DNA of 64,000 nt from QZLE01 sp033852075 (GTDB taxonomy: Bacteria; Pseudomonadota; Gammaproteobacteria; QZLD01), in assembly GCA_033852075.1 (NCBI GenBank), contig JAWSVC010000010.1, positions 1-64,000 on the forward strand, in the 5' to 3' direction. The position numbers were made by a program, and so were the translations under genes. Shown here one piece after another: positions 41,790 through 49,863 of this stretch. The notes beneath the pieces were generated by a model that was given only the letters and a program-made list of their open reading frames with translations, searched no databases and was not told the DNA's origin. Positions within the stretch are counted from its first letter, which is position 1. The number at the start of each line of letters is the position of its first letter.

Positions 41790-43504
41790 TATTTAACCTC
41801 CTTAGCTTTTTCAACAATCATTGCTGGAGTAAATGGCAAGCCACCGCAGATTGTGTATGGAATTGGCGAGATTGAGGTCTCAGAGCGGATGAAGTGTGAA
41901 AGTTGGCCTTGGTAGTTAACTTCTGGAACCAGAATTTTGTCACACTTGGCTGCAAATGCTTCATACTGCTCAACAGGCATTGGCCATAGTAGTTTAGGGT
42001 AGAAGCCTTTTGCCTTGATGCCTTCAGCATTAAGACGAGCAACCGCTTCACGTACAACACCAATGGTGCTACCCCAGGCGATAATGCCTATTTCTGCATC
42101 AGTATCTTTGTCACCGTCAACTTCGATAGCAGGGTATTCTTTAAGCAGGCGATCAGTCTTGTTGAAACGTTTGTCCTGCATCTTTTGGCGATTGGCTGCA
42201 GCCATGAATGGCGCACCTTTTTCATTATGCTCAAGACCGGTTCCGATATGCATTCCGCCAGGGGTGCCTGGATCGCACATTGCAGAGATGCCGTCTTCAG
42301 TAAGTTCATAGCGTTTATATTCGCCTTGGCCATCCCAGCGTTTACGTTCAACGATTTTGATCTTGCTTGGATCAGGAGTTGGAACAGTCTGGGTTGAGAA
42401 TGCCAGTGAGCCGTCAGTAAGTAGTAGAACCGGAGTTTGGTATTCTTCGGCAATATTTAGTGCATCAACGGTCATGTAGATACAATCGGTAACGTCTTCA
42501 ACGGCCATAACCACACGAGGACAGTCACCGTGACCACCATTAATTGAGATCATAAGGTCTGACTGTTCGTGTTTGGTTGGCATGCCTGTTGAAGGTCCGC
42601 CACGTTGAACATTTACCAGAAGAGCGGGGGTTTCTGACATTGCTGCCATTCCAAGCATCTCGCCCATTAGTGCAACACCTGGGCCGGAAGTGGCGGTCAT
42701 AGATCGTTTGCCAGCGTATGATGCACCAAGAACCTGAGATATAGATGCAATCTCATCTTCTGCCTGAATTAGTGTGCCGCCAGTTTTTGGGATATGAGTA
42801 GCAACATATTTTGCAACTTCTGTTGCTGGAGTAATAGGGTAGGCAGAGAAAAATTCAATTCTTCCCAGAATAGCTCCAAGACCAACACCGTCGTTACCGG
42901 AGATTACGATAACGTCTTTTGGCTCTTTAGGATCTGCTACCTTGTATGGGTCGGTTTTTTCAAGGCCGGAAGCTTGTTCTATACCTTTATCAAATGCAGC
43001 GCGGTTTTTCTGCTGAACTTCGTCGCCTTTTTTTGCGAATTTATTGGAAATAACTTCCCAAAGTACGGATTCGTCAATATTGAAAAGTTTGGAAAGAGCG
43101 CCTAGAGCTACAAGGTTTTTAGTCTGCTTGCTGCCAACTTCTTTGGCGGTCTTAGACATGGTAATTGGATAGGTGAAAACACCTTCGTGTTCTTCTGGCT
43201 CAAAATCACCTTCAGCATCATAAATAAAAGCAGTGCCTGGTTTTAACAGGTGTTTGTTTAGTTCGTATGATTCACCGTTGAATGCGCAGAATACATCGAA
43301 GGTATCGCCTTGGTTGTAGATCCTGTCATCGCTCACGCGAATCTGATACATAGCGTATCCACCACGAATTTCAGCAGGAAATGTCTTGAAAGTGTAAACC
43401 TCAAGACCTGCGCGTGCACATGCCGCCGCGATAAAATCACCAGCAGAGATGACGCCTTCGCCACCTTCTCCAGCTACACGAATGATAAAGTCATTTTTTG
43501 ACAT
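41789..43504 (-). CDS. korA: 2-oxoacid:ferredoxin oxidoreductase alpha subunit (gamma-alpha fusion)
   Basis: A 571-residue protein. The N-terminal 190 residues are the gamma domain (IIRVAGEGGEGVISAGDFIA, TFKTFPAEIRGGYAMYQIRV). The alpha domain follows (FFSAYPITPATEVAKYVATH, QAEDEIASISQVLGASYAG, TATSGPGVALMGEMLGMAAM, VQRGGPSTGMPTKHEQSDLM). The two-subunit architecture without a ferredoxin-like delta subunit is the type found in oxygen-tolerant KorAB enzymes. I set the start at ATG 43504 because GGAGG lies just upstream; a 15-codon longer frame lacks this. The pair supplies reduced ferredoxin or replaces 2-oxoglutarate dehydrogenase. Confidence 0.92.
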   Translation of the reverse strand: MSKNDFIIRVAGEGGEGVISAGDFIAAACARAGLEVYTFKTFPAEIRGGYAMYQIRVSDDRIYNQGDTFDVFCAFNGESYELNKHLLKPGTAFIYDAEGDFEPEEHEGVFTYPITMSKTAKEVGSKQTKNLVALGALSKLFNIDESVLWEVISNKFAKKGDEVQQKNRAAFDKGIEQASGLEKTDPYKVADPKEPKDVIVISGNDGVGLGAILGRIEFFSAYPITPATEVAKYVATHIPKTGGTLIQAEDEIASISQVLGASYAGKRSMTATSGPGVALMGEMLGMAAMSETPALLVNVQRGGPSTGMPTKHEQSDLMISINGGHGDCPRVVMAVEDVTDCIYMTVDALNIAEEYQTPVLLLTDGSLAFSTQTVPTPDPSKIKIVERKRWDGQGEYKRYELTEDGISAMCDPGTPGGMHIGTGLEHNEKGAPFMAAANRQKMQDKRFNKTDRLLKEYPAIEVDGDKDTDAEIGIIAWGSTIGVVREAVARLNAEGIKAKGFYPKLLWPMPVEQYEAFAAKCDKILVPEVNYQGQLSHFIRSETSISPIPYTICGGLPFTPAMIVEKAKEVK

Positions 43505-43928
43505 AGTTCCTCCGTAGGGGGTTTTTGTCGTTTGTGGATGCAACGGCACAATGTGACCGAAGCTGTCCGAGCTTCAAAGTGTTTAGTTGGTGTTAAACTT
43601 CAACTCCTGTCGAAATCTAATTCAGAAATGCTTTATCGCTGTGTTTGGGTGTTCGAAGAGAAGGTCTGGGGGTAACTGCATCCTGCTTTGTTACATTGGT
43701 TTTGCGACCTTGTGGCGAATAAACAGCATTTCTATAGCCAAAAGCGACGAAATTATACACCAATTTTTGTCAAAAGACATATTTGGTGTAAGTGGTTGAA
43801 AAATAGACTAACAAAATGGTTTTTTTCAGACACGCAGTGAATACATCCATGTATGCTCGACTGCAGCATCCCTGCTGCAGGCGGTCTTCAAAAACAATTT
43901 TATTAGCCTTGGGGAGGGTGGCGGGGGG
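43505..43928. other. Gap between korA and the diguanylate cyclase gene
   Basis: This 424-bp gap must contain the korAB promoter near its left end and holds a foldback repeat at 43808-43906. A 70-codon plus-strand frame inside it has no ribosome site or protein-like composition and is not called. Nothing else is recognised. Confidence 0.55.
43808..43906. repeat. 100-bp inverted-repeat element, copy 1
   Basis: The ends CTAACAAAATGG and CAATTTTATTAG are partly complementary. The core contains CACGCAGTGAATACATCCAT, TGCTCGACTGCAG and GCGGTCTTC. The core matches 49864-49968, while the outer arms differ in sequence but stay complementary. Confidence 0.72.
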
Positions 43929-44699
43929 TTAACTATTCGCAATAGTCAGATCACGTCCATTGCGCTTGGCACGATATAGTGCAGTATCAGCATCGGAATA
44001 GAGCTGTTTTTCTCCTCCTGGTTCATAGTGGTCGGTGCAGGCAACGCCGATAGAGGCAGTAACTTTTAGTTCGATATCATCTTGAACAACGATAATCTGC
44101 TCTTTGATCGCTTTTCTTACCCTTTCGGCAACCTGTACTGCTTGTGTCAAGGTGCAGTTTGGTAGTAATAATACAAATTCTTCACCACCAACCCTTGATG
44201 CAATTTCATTAATACGACGTGATTTGGTTATGGCGTTGGCTACGGCCTTTAATACCTCATCGCCAGCAGGATGTCCGTAGGTATCATTGACTTTTTTAAA
44301 ATAATCCAGGTCGATAATCATAAGGGAAAGGGGGGTACGATTGCGATCCAGGTTGGTGTAGGCCTCAGTAAGCCTGTAATAGAGATAGCGGATGTTATAT
44401 AGGCCGGTTAATGGGTCGTGTAGAGCCAGTTCGGCTGATGTTTTGTCATTTCTGCTTTGATAAGCAATAAAAGAACAGAAAAATAATAGTGAACCAGCAA
44501 ACATGTAGGCATAAAGAAACATATTCAGATCAGGTTCGGCACTTATTTGTTGGTTAAATGCATAGTGCTGGATTATTATCCAGCCAACAGGAGGAAGTAG
44601 TGCCAATATAATTGCACCAAGCAAACGCCAGATAAAAGGCTTACGTTTGATTACCTTTCCGCTTTTTTTATGATCAAGATGTATGTGGCTACTATTCAT
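43929..44699 (-). CDS. Membrane diguanylate cyclase (GGDEF)
   Basis: A 256-residue protein with two membrane helices (about 24-47 and 62-82) and a GGDEF domain: LALHDPLTGLYNIRYLYYRL, IDLDYFKKVNDTYGHPAGDE and active-site VGGEEFVLLLPNC. It should make cyclic di-GMP from two GTP at the membrane. The inhibitory I-site position reads RINE instead of RxxD, so classical product inhibition is probably absent. There is no sensory domain beyond the membrane segment. It stands alone. Confidence 0.92.
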   Translation of the reverse strand: MNSSHIHLDHKKSGKVIKRKPFIWRLLGAIILALLPPVGWIIIQHYAFNQQISAEPDLNMFLYAYMFAGSLLFFCSFIAYQSRNDKTSAELALHDPLTGLYNIRYLYYRLTEAYTNLDRNRTPLSLMIIDLDYFKKVNDTYGHPAGDEVLKAVANAITKSRRINEIASRVGGEEFVLLLPNCTLTQAVQVAERVRKAIKEQIIVVQDDIELKVTASIGVACTDHYEPGGEKQLYSDADTALYRAKRNGRDLTIANS

Positions 44700-45073
44700 A
44701 AATAATCCATTTAAAGTAATAGTTATTTCTAAAGAAGGAAATGATTATTACTTTTCCCAAAACCCATATTAATTTGTCTTTATAAGGATATGTATAGCAT
44801 ATTTTTTTTAATTAATGGAGCACTAAAATAAATTGTTCTACAAAGAACCCTGAGATATGTCTGGAATTGCCATAAAAATAGTAGGTAATTTATTAAACTA
44901 AGGCGGGAAAAGTGTGAAATTGATATGAATATTCGATAATTAATTAAAAAAATGGAGCAGTTTGCTTGATTAATTTGCTTGTAGAATATAGATTTACTGC
45001 CGTTTAATGCGTTATTTTGATCCTTTAGCGCGTTCCGTTGAACCCGTAAGATCTTTTTTTGAGGGTATTTTAT
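44700..45073 (+). promoter_or_regulatory. ackA upstream region
   Basis: This 374-bp AT-rich region separates the diverging diguanylate cyclase and acetate kinase genes and must hold both promoters. GAGGG at 45061-45065 is the ackA ribosome site. I see no confident -35/-10 pair, operator or small gene. Confidence 0.4.
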
Positions 45074-46273
45074 ATGAAAGTTTTTGTATTGAATTGTGGA
45101 AGTTCTTCCTTTAAGTATCAGCTACTTAACATGGATACTGAAGAGCTATTGGCTATCGGTTTGGTTGAAAGAATTGGTCTTGATGACTCAATTCTAGCTT
45201 ATGAAGCTACTGGTAAGGATAAGGTTAAAGAAGTATCAAATATCGCTGACCACGAACAAGCGATCAAAATGGTGCTGGATAAGCTTGTTGATTCAGAAGT
45301 TGGTGTTATCTCTCAGCTTGAAGAGATCTCTGCTATTGGTCACAGAGCGGTACACGGTGCGGATAAATTCACAAAGTCTGTTCTTGTAGATGATGCTGTA
45401 ATCGCTGCTATGGAAGAGTGTATTCCTCTAGCTCCTCTTCACAATCCAGCAAACATCACTGGTATGAAGGCTATGATGCACGTTCTACCTGGTGTTCCAA
45501 ACGTTGCTGTATTTGATACTGCATTCCATCAAACAATGCCTCCTGAATCATTCATTTATGCTCTACCATACGAGCTATATGAAGAGCACAAAGTTAGAAG
45601 ATACGGTTTCCATGGTACTTCTCACTACTATGTTTCAAACAGAGCAGCTGAAATTCTTGGTATCGAGAAAGATAACTTCAACTGTATTACCTGCCATATG
45701 GGTAACGGTTCTTCTTTCGCGGCTATCAAAAATGGTAAGTGTTACGATACTACAATGGGTATGACTCCGCTTGAAGGTCTTGTAATGGGTACTCGTGCTG
45801 GTGACGTTGACGGTGGTGTGTTTAAGTTCTTAGAGAACAATGCAAATATGTCAATCGATGATATTGATAACATGCTAAACAAGAAATCTGGTCTACTAGG
45901 TATCTCTGGAATCTCTTCTGATATGCGTGATATCGAAAAAGCTGCAGAAGAAGGTAACGAAAGAGCTAAGTTAGCTATCGATGCTCTAATGCACAGAATC
46001 GTTAAGTACATTGGTGCATTTGCTGCTACTATCGGCCGTGTTGATGCAATCATCTTCACTGCAGGTATCGGTGAGAATGCAATTGAACTTCGTGAAGAAG
46101 TTATGAAGCGTCTAACTGTGTTTGGTATCAAAGGTGATTCTGAGAAGAACAACTGCCGCGGCAAAGAGCAAATCATCTCTGCTGATGATTCTGCAATGAC
46201 TGTTATGGTTGTTCCTACCAACGAAGAGATCACAATTGGTAGAGACACTAAAGAGATTGTTGACGCTCTATAA
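45074..46273 (+). CDS. ackA: Acetate kinase
   Basis: A 399-residue acetate kinase interconverting acetyl phosphate plus ADP and acetate plus ATP. Family motifs: VFVLNCGSSSFKYQL at the start, GHRAVHGADKF, PLAPLHNPANI, AVFDTAFHQTMPP, YGFHGTSHYYVS, CHMGNGSSFAAI and FTAGIGENAIELREEV. The start ATG has GAGGG 8 nt upstream. No phosphotransacetylase or phosphoketolase gene is adjacent, so the acetyl-phosphate source is encoded elsewhere. Codon use (many CTA, AGA, AAC, ATC) differs from neighbouring genes, suggesting high expression or a separate origin. It shares a terminator with the convergent XRE gene. Confidence 0.96.
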   Translation: MKVFVLNCGSSSFKYQLLNMDTEELLAIGLVERIGLDDSILAYEATGKDKVKEVSNIADHEQAIKMVLDKLVDSEVGVISQLEEISAIGHRAVHGADKFTKSVLVDDAVIAAMEECIPLAPLHNPANITGMKAMMHVLPGVPNVAVFDTAFHQTMPPESFIYALPYELYEEHKVRRYGFHGTSHYYVSNRAAEILGIEKDNFNCITCHMGNGSSFAAIKNGKCYDTTMGMTPLEGLVMGTRAGDVDGGVFKFLENNANMSIDDIDNMLNKKSGLLGISGISSDMRDIEKAAEEGNERAKLAIDALMHRIVKYIGAFAATIGRVDAIIFTAGIGENAIELREEVMKRLTVFGIKGDSEKNNCRGKEQIISADDSAMTVMVVPTNEEITIGRDTKEIVDAL

Positions 46274-46335
46274 TTTTGTTTATAAGAGCTAAAGCTCTTT
46301 GTGGGCTTAAGGCTCTGAGCAGAAATTATTTCGAT

Positions 46336-46367
46336 AAAAGGCGGGTAGTAAATTACTCGCCTTTTTT
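46336..46367. terminator. Bidirectional terminator shared by ackA and the XRE gene
   Basis: Arms AAAAGGCGGGTAGT (46336-46349) and ATTACTCGCCTTTT (46352-46365) pair fully with two G-U pairs and a 2-nt loop. T-runs follow on both strands. The XRE stop codon (46353-46355) lies inside the hairpin. Confidence 0.85.
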
Positions 46368-46700
46368 ATTTATAAGGCTATCCAATAATTCAATGATTTT
46401 ATTTTTGTCTTCAGCAGACAAAAGGGAGTATTTTTTAATTACTTCTGCTAAGTCATTATCTTCAGCAAATAAATATGCGGTTGGGATATTTAATGCTTTG
46501 CTTATCAATCTGGCGGTACTGAAGTCAGGCGTGTGTTTTCCTCGCTCATATTGATTCATTCTTGCGCTGGAACCAAATTCATCGAGCCCTGCGTTTATTC
46601 CTAGTTGTTTTTGAGAGACGCCGTAACTAGCCCTTGCTTCTTTCAGTCTTCTTGGAAATGGTGATTCGTTTGATTCTTTTTTTGTCACATTTTTCTCCAA
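46353..46700 (-). CDS. XRE-family helix-turn-helix regulator
   Basis: A 115-residue DNA-binding protein. An HTH_3 domain spans about residues 16-75 (LKEARASYGVSQKQLGINAG, ARMNQYERGKHTPDFSTARL, LNIPTAYLF), followed by a helical C-terminus (LSAEDKNKIIELLDSLINKK). It is convergent with ackA and divergent from a small unknown gene. The intervening 103 bp hold two identical CTAAG-N5-CTTAG palindromes, its likely operators, which suggests autoregulation and control of the divergent gene. Confidence 0.88.
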   Translation of the reverse strand: MEKNVTKKESNESPFPRRLKEARASYGVSQKQLGINAGLDEFGSSARMNQYERGKHTPDFSTARLISKALNIPTAYLFAEDNDLAEVIKKYSLLSAEDKNKIIELLDSLINKKGE

Positions 46701-46708
46701 AGTCTAGA

Positions 46709-46757
46709 CTAAGAGTTTCTTAGGTTGTAGACTGTTTGGATACTAAGGATGTCTTAG
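46709..46757. promoter_or_regulatory. Two CTAAG-N5-CTTAG operators
   Basis: CTAAG-agttt-CTTAG (46709-46723) and CTAAG-gatgt-CTTAG (46743-46757) have identical half-sites and spacing. Their centres are 34 bp apart, roughly three helical turns. They lie between the divergent XRE and small-protein genes. Confidence 0.78.
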
Positions 46758-46803
46758 TTTTGAGAGTTGCTTTTTCACTTATTTAAGTACTAGGAAGGTA
46801 TTA

Positions 46804-47028
46804 ATGGGAAGCAAAGAGGATGAAATTCAACAAGAAATAGCGGTTATTCGTAATAAAAAAATCGATCATGATCATGATATGCTTGATTTTGATGCGATAT
46901 GTGCAGTATCTGGAATAAGTCATGATAGAGGGTTTAAGATAGCTGTTGCTATGATGGTGGAAAAATATCGTAAGATTACCTCTCGTGATTTAGAATCGAT
47001 TTCTTATGAAATTACATTGATTGATTAA
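46804..47028 (+). CDS. Small unknown protein paired with XRE regulator
   Basis: A 74-residue acidic protein (MGSKEDEIQQEIAVIRNKKI, then DAICAVSGISHDRGFKIAVA) with no family I recognise and no signal peptide or membrane helix. A good AGGAAGG ribosome site lies 6 nt before the ATG. It is divergent from the XRE regulator with shared operators, an arrangement like phage cI/cro-type switches or toxin-antitoxin controls. However, no toxin signature is visible, and no other phage gene is near. Confidence 0.65.
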   Translation: MGSKEDEIQQEIAVIRNKKIDHDHDMLDFDAICAVSGISHDRGFKIAVAMMVEKYRKITSRDLESISYEITLID

Positions 47029-47078
47029 TGTTAATTTTTCGCCTCTTGGAGGAGTTTGCGAAAGGATACGGGATAAAT

Positions 47079-47390
47079 TTAACTCTCATTAATCTGAAAA
47101 TAGCTATATGCTGGCTCCTCATATGGATGGGATGCTTTCAGAGCATTGAGTACTTCCGGTAAAAACTGATCTTTACAGATGGTTTCAACCTTATATTCTT
47201 CAACTGTTTCAATTTTGCCCTGTTCCCCAATAAAAGGGTTGCTGCCATTAAGTGGACGGAATTGGCCAGAACCAAGGGTTTGCCAGCAACAGCAGTCATA
47301 GTCTTCGTATCTGCCAGCGCCGACTTCGAAAATGGCGGTTTTTACTTGTTCGAGATGGGTTATGGGAACGTAGAAAATTAGTTGATACAT
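47079..47390 (-). CDS. NIF3/YqfO C-terminal-like small protein
   Basis: A 103-residue protein of the YqfO/CutA-like fold that forms the insert domain of NIF3 proteins and also occurs alone. Motifs: YQLIFYVPITHLEQVKTAIF, AGRYEDYDCCCWQTLGSGQF, RPLNGSNPFIGEQGKIE and ALKASHPYEEPAYSYF. The GAGRYxxY, GxGxFRP and HPYEEPAY words are family hallmarks. Its function is unknown. I prefer the second of two adjacent ATG codons, since AAGGAG is better spaced for it. Confidence 0.85.
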   Translation of the reverse strand: MYQLIFYVPITHLEQVKTAIFEVGAGRYEDYDCCCWQTLGSGQFRPLNGSNPFIGEQGKIETVEEYKVETICKDQFLPEVLNALKASHPYEEPAYSYFQINES

Positions 47391-47699
47391 CATCTCTCCT
47401 TTTATTTAAAGCTATTGCGCTTGTTTATGCATTCCCTATTTTTTTGTCCTTCTCGCGAAGGCGCACTACTGTCCGGGGAAATAATTTAATAGAATCAAGA
47501 TGGCTGAGCGTAGCCGAAGTCTCATTGATTTTATTGAATTTTTCTTGGCCCTTCGGCTACGCTCAGGGAACTTGAAAAATTTAAGCCTAAAATCACCTGT
47601 TTCATTCAGAAACCTTGCTACGCATGGCTTTCCAAAGACAGGTAATATTTTCCCCGGACAGCAGTGGATCAAGTCCGGGATGACGGTGGCTGGTTGTTA
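47391..47699. other. Gap filled by a MITE and REP repeat
   Basis: This gap of about 309 bp consists largely of a full 204-bp MITE (47464-47667) followed by a reverse-orientation REP word (GATCAAGTCCGGGATGAC). No gene is present; a local open frame is repeat-derived. Confidence 0.7.
47464..47667 (+). mobile_element. 204-bp MITE-like element, full copy
   Basis: The terminal repeats are CACTACTGTCCGGGGAAA on the left and TTTCCCCGGACAGCAGTGG on the right. The internal inverted arms CTGAGCGTAGCCGAAG and CTTCGGCTACGCTCAG are perfect. Its right end abuts GATCAAGTCCGGGATGAC, the reverse complement of the sequence at the left edge of the 51422 copy. It has no coding capacity. Confidence 0.82.
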
Positions 47700-48296
47700 T
47701 CACCCCCACCTTTTTACTAAATCATTTTTAATTCCAAGCTGATCTAAAACGCGTGCAACTACAAAGTTGATTAAATCATCGATGTTTTGAGGGGCATTAT
47801 AAAATCCAGGGTTCGGAGGCATTATGCAGCAGCCAAGCTTTGCCAGTTTCAGCATGTTTTCCAGATGGATTGCAGAAAAAGGCATCTCTCGTGGCATGAT
47901 AATCAATTTACCTTGCTCTTTTATTACAACGTCGGCTGCGCGTTGGATTAGATTGGAGCTGCTTCCATTTGTAACTGCAGAAAGGGTGGACATAGAGCAG
48001 GGGGTAATTATCATGGTTTTGGCAGCGCTGGAGCCAGAGGCTGCGGGGCTGTACCAGTCATCTTGAAAATATACGTCTAATTTTGCTTTGCTGTAGTTTG
48101 CTGTGAGCGATGCGTGAATTGATTGTTTGGAGTTGGTGTCAATATTGGTTTCGGTTTTTAGTAAATCCAGCCCCATCTGTGATATCAGCAAATCGATTGC
48201 TATATTGGCTTTGAGCAGTTCTTCAATCAGTCTGATTGCGTAGATTGCTCCGGAGGCGCCTGTGATTGCGATAGTTACTTTATTATGAATAGTCAT
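47700..48296 (-). CDS. ubiX: UbiX flavin prenyltransferase
   Basis: A 198-residue flavoprotein that attaches a dimethylallyl group to FMN, making the prenyl-FMN cofactor needed by UbiD in ubiquinone synthesis. Motifs: VTIAITGASGAIYAIRLIEE, YSPAASGSSAAKTMIITPCS, MSTLSAVTNGSSSNLIQRAA, IIMPREMPFSAIHLENMLKL and CCIMPPNPGFY. The start at ATG 48296 is preferred over an upstream TTG because a GGAG site precedes it. It lies downstream of mpl, separated by a small inverted-repeat element. Confidence 0.94.
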   Translation of the reverse strand: MTIHNKVTIAITGASGAIYAIRLIEELLKANIAIDLLISQMGLDLLKTETNIDTNSKQSIHASLTANYSKAKLDVYFQDDWYSPAASGSSAAKTMIITPCSMSTLSAVTNGSSSNLIQRAADVVIKEQGKLIIMPREMPFSAIHLENMLKLAKLGCCIMPPNPGFYNAPQNIDDLINFVVARVLDQLGIKNDLVKRWG

Positions 48297-48312
48297 TGTT
48301 TTTATTGCTCCG

Positions 48313-48410
48313 AAAATCAACTGGGGTCAGAGTCTTTGATTTTAAGATTCCTGAGCGTAGCCGAAGGGGCGATATGATTAATCAATAGACTGCTGACCTC
48401 AGTTGATTTT
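48313..48410. repeat. GGGGTCAGAGTC-type inverted-repeat element
   Basis: Ends AAAATCAACTGGGGTCAGAG and CTGACCTCAGTTGATTTT pair over about 18 bp. The AACTGGGGTCAGAGTC word is one I associate with repeats next to REP-associated (Y1) transposases, but no such gene is in the window. The interior carries a short CCTGAGCGTAGCCGAAGG fragment shared with the MITE arms. Confidence 0.65.
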
Positions 48411-48426
48411 TGAGGTGATTCTTGTT

Positions 48427-49791
48427 TCACGAGCCTTTCTTCTCCAGTTCAGCAATAATCTTATTGTGAATATCCTCAAATGCGCCGTTACTCATTACCA
48501 AAATGTGGTCGTTCTGCTGGGTTTCCCAAACAATCTCTTTTACGATCTGTTCAACGGAGTCACTTAAAACAGCGTGAGATCCGATCTCTTTGCATACCTG
48601 CTCAATATCCCAGTTTATTCCTGCTGGTTTATGCATGTAAACCAGGTCTGCATGTTCTAGTGAATCAGCTAGTTCTTCGCTATTTACTCCCATTTTCATG
48701 GTGTTTGATCTTGGTTCTAAAACCGCAATAATTCTGTCATCCCCAACCCTGCGGCGCAGGCCGTCGACAGTCGTTTTTATTGCTGTAGGGTGGTGCGCAA
48801 AGTCATCATAAATAGTTGCTCCATGAATTTGGCCGCGCACATCCATGCGGCGGGCAACTCCTGTGAATTTGCTAAGTGCGTCTGCTGATTTTTTTGGGTC
48901 AACACCTATATGTTCTGCAGCTGCTATAGTAGCAATGGCATTTTCAATATTGTGCATTCCATGTTGGTTCCAGGTGATTTTAGCTGTGATTTGTCCATGT
49001 CTGGCTATCTCAAATTCGCTACCATCTTCACTGATATTTATGGCGCTCCATCCTTGTTCATTTTCTATAGCGAATGATTCGTTTTCACTCCAGCAGCCTT
49101 GATTAAGTACCTCTTTGATCGATTCCTCTGTCGCCTTATAAATTATTTTGCCTTTACCAGGTACGGTGCGGATTACATGATGAAACTGACGTTGGATAGC
49201 CGCTAGATCGTCAAAGATATCGGCATGATCAAATTCCAGATTGTTGATGATTAGTGTGGTGGGGCGGTAATGGACAAACTTTGATCTTTTATCAAAGAAG
49301 GCGGTATCGTATTCGTCGGCCTCAACTACAAAATATTTTGAATTACCTAGGCGAGCAGATATTCCAAAGTCTTTGGGAACGCCGCCAATAAGAAATCCAG
49401 GTTCCAGTCCTGCGTATTCCAGAATCCATGCCAGCATGCTGGCTGTGGTGGTTTTTCCGTGAGTTCCTGAAACAGCAAGAACGTGTTTATTTTTAAGAAT
49501 GTTTTCCGCAAGCCATTGCGGGCCTGAGGTGTAGTCTGCATGTTCGTTAAGCATGGTCTCGATAGCAGGATTGCCACGCGACATGGCGTTGCCGACAATG
49601 ATTTTGGAGTTGGTTATGTCAAGGTCATGGGTAAAACCTTGTGTGAGTTCGATTCCTTGCTCTTCAAGTTGAGTGCTCATTGGAGGGTATACGTTTTGGT
49701 CGCAACCTTTTACGGTGAACCCGGCCTGTTTTGCCAGTACTGCTATGCCTCCCATGAAGGTGCCGCATATTCCTAAGATGTTTATATCCAT
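48427..49791 (-). CDS. mpl: Mpl murein tripeptide ligase
   Basis: A 454-residue UDP-N-acetylmuramate:L-alanyl-gamma-D-glutamyl-meso-diaminopimelate ligase, which reuses cell-wall tripeptide. It is a Mur ligase: N-terminal MDINILGICGTFMGGIAVLA, ATP site SGTHGKTTTASMLAWILEYA, VEADEYDTAFFDKRSKFVHY, then IYDDFAHHPTAIKTTVDGLR. The start at ATG 49791 gives the family length. A longer frame to 49896 would translate a REP and a foldback repeat and is rejected. It indicates peptidoglycan recycling. Confidence 0.95.
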   Translation of the reverse strand: MDINILGICGTFMGGIAVLAKQAGFTVKGCDQNVYPPMSTQLEEQGIELTQGFTHDLDITNSKIIVGNAMSRGNPAIETMLNEHADYTSGPQWLAENILKNKHVLAVSGTHGKTTTASMLAWILEYAGLEPGFLIGGVPKDFGISARLGNSKYFVVEADEYDTAFFDKRSKFVHYRPTTLIINNLEFDHADIFDDLAAIQRQFHHVIRTVPGKGKIIYKATEESIKEVLNQGCWSENESFAIENEQGWSAINISEDGSEFEIARHGQITAKITWNQHGMHNIENAIATIAAAEHIGVDPKKSADALSKFTGVARRMDVRGQIHGATIYDDFAHHPTAIKTTVDGLRRRVGDDRIIAVLEPRSNTMKMGVNSEELADSLEHADLVYMHKPAGINWDIEQVCKEIGSHAVLSDSVEQIVKEIVWETQQNDHILVMSNGAFEDIHNKIIAELEKKGS

Positions 49792-49822
49792 ATTTTTTCG
49801 TGAAATACCTTTTTGCCACGTC

Positions 49823-49842
49823 ATACCGGCGAAGGCCGGTAT
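49823..49842. repeat. REP hairpin (ATACCGGC-GAAG-GCCGGTAT)
   Basis: A perfect 8-bp stem with a GAAG loop inside GTCATACCGGC..GCCGGTATCCAG. A related half-site borders the MITE at 51626-51640 (GCCTTCGCCGGTATGAC). Confidence 0.75.
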
Positions 49843-49863
49843 CCAGTTAAAATTGCCTTTTGC

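Noticed and set aside
43587..43799. 70-codon plus-strand frame
   Set aside because: It lies in the korA upstream gap, without ribosome site or protein-like composition.
46353..47028. Prophage remnant around the XRE gene
   Set aside because: The divergent regulator pair is phage-like, but no integrase, structural or lysis gene is adjacent.
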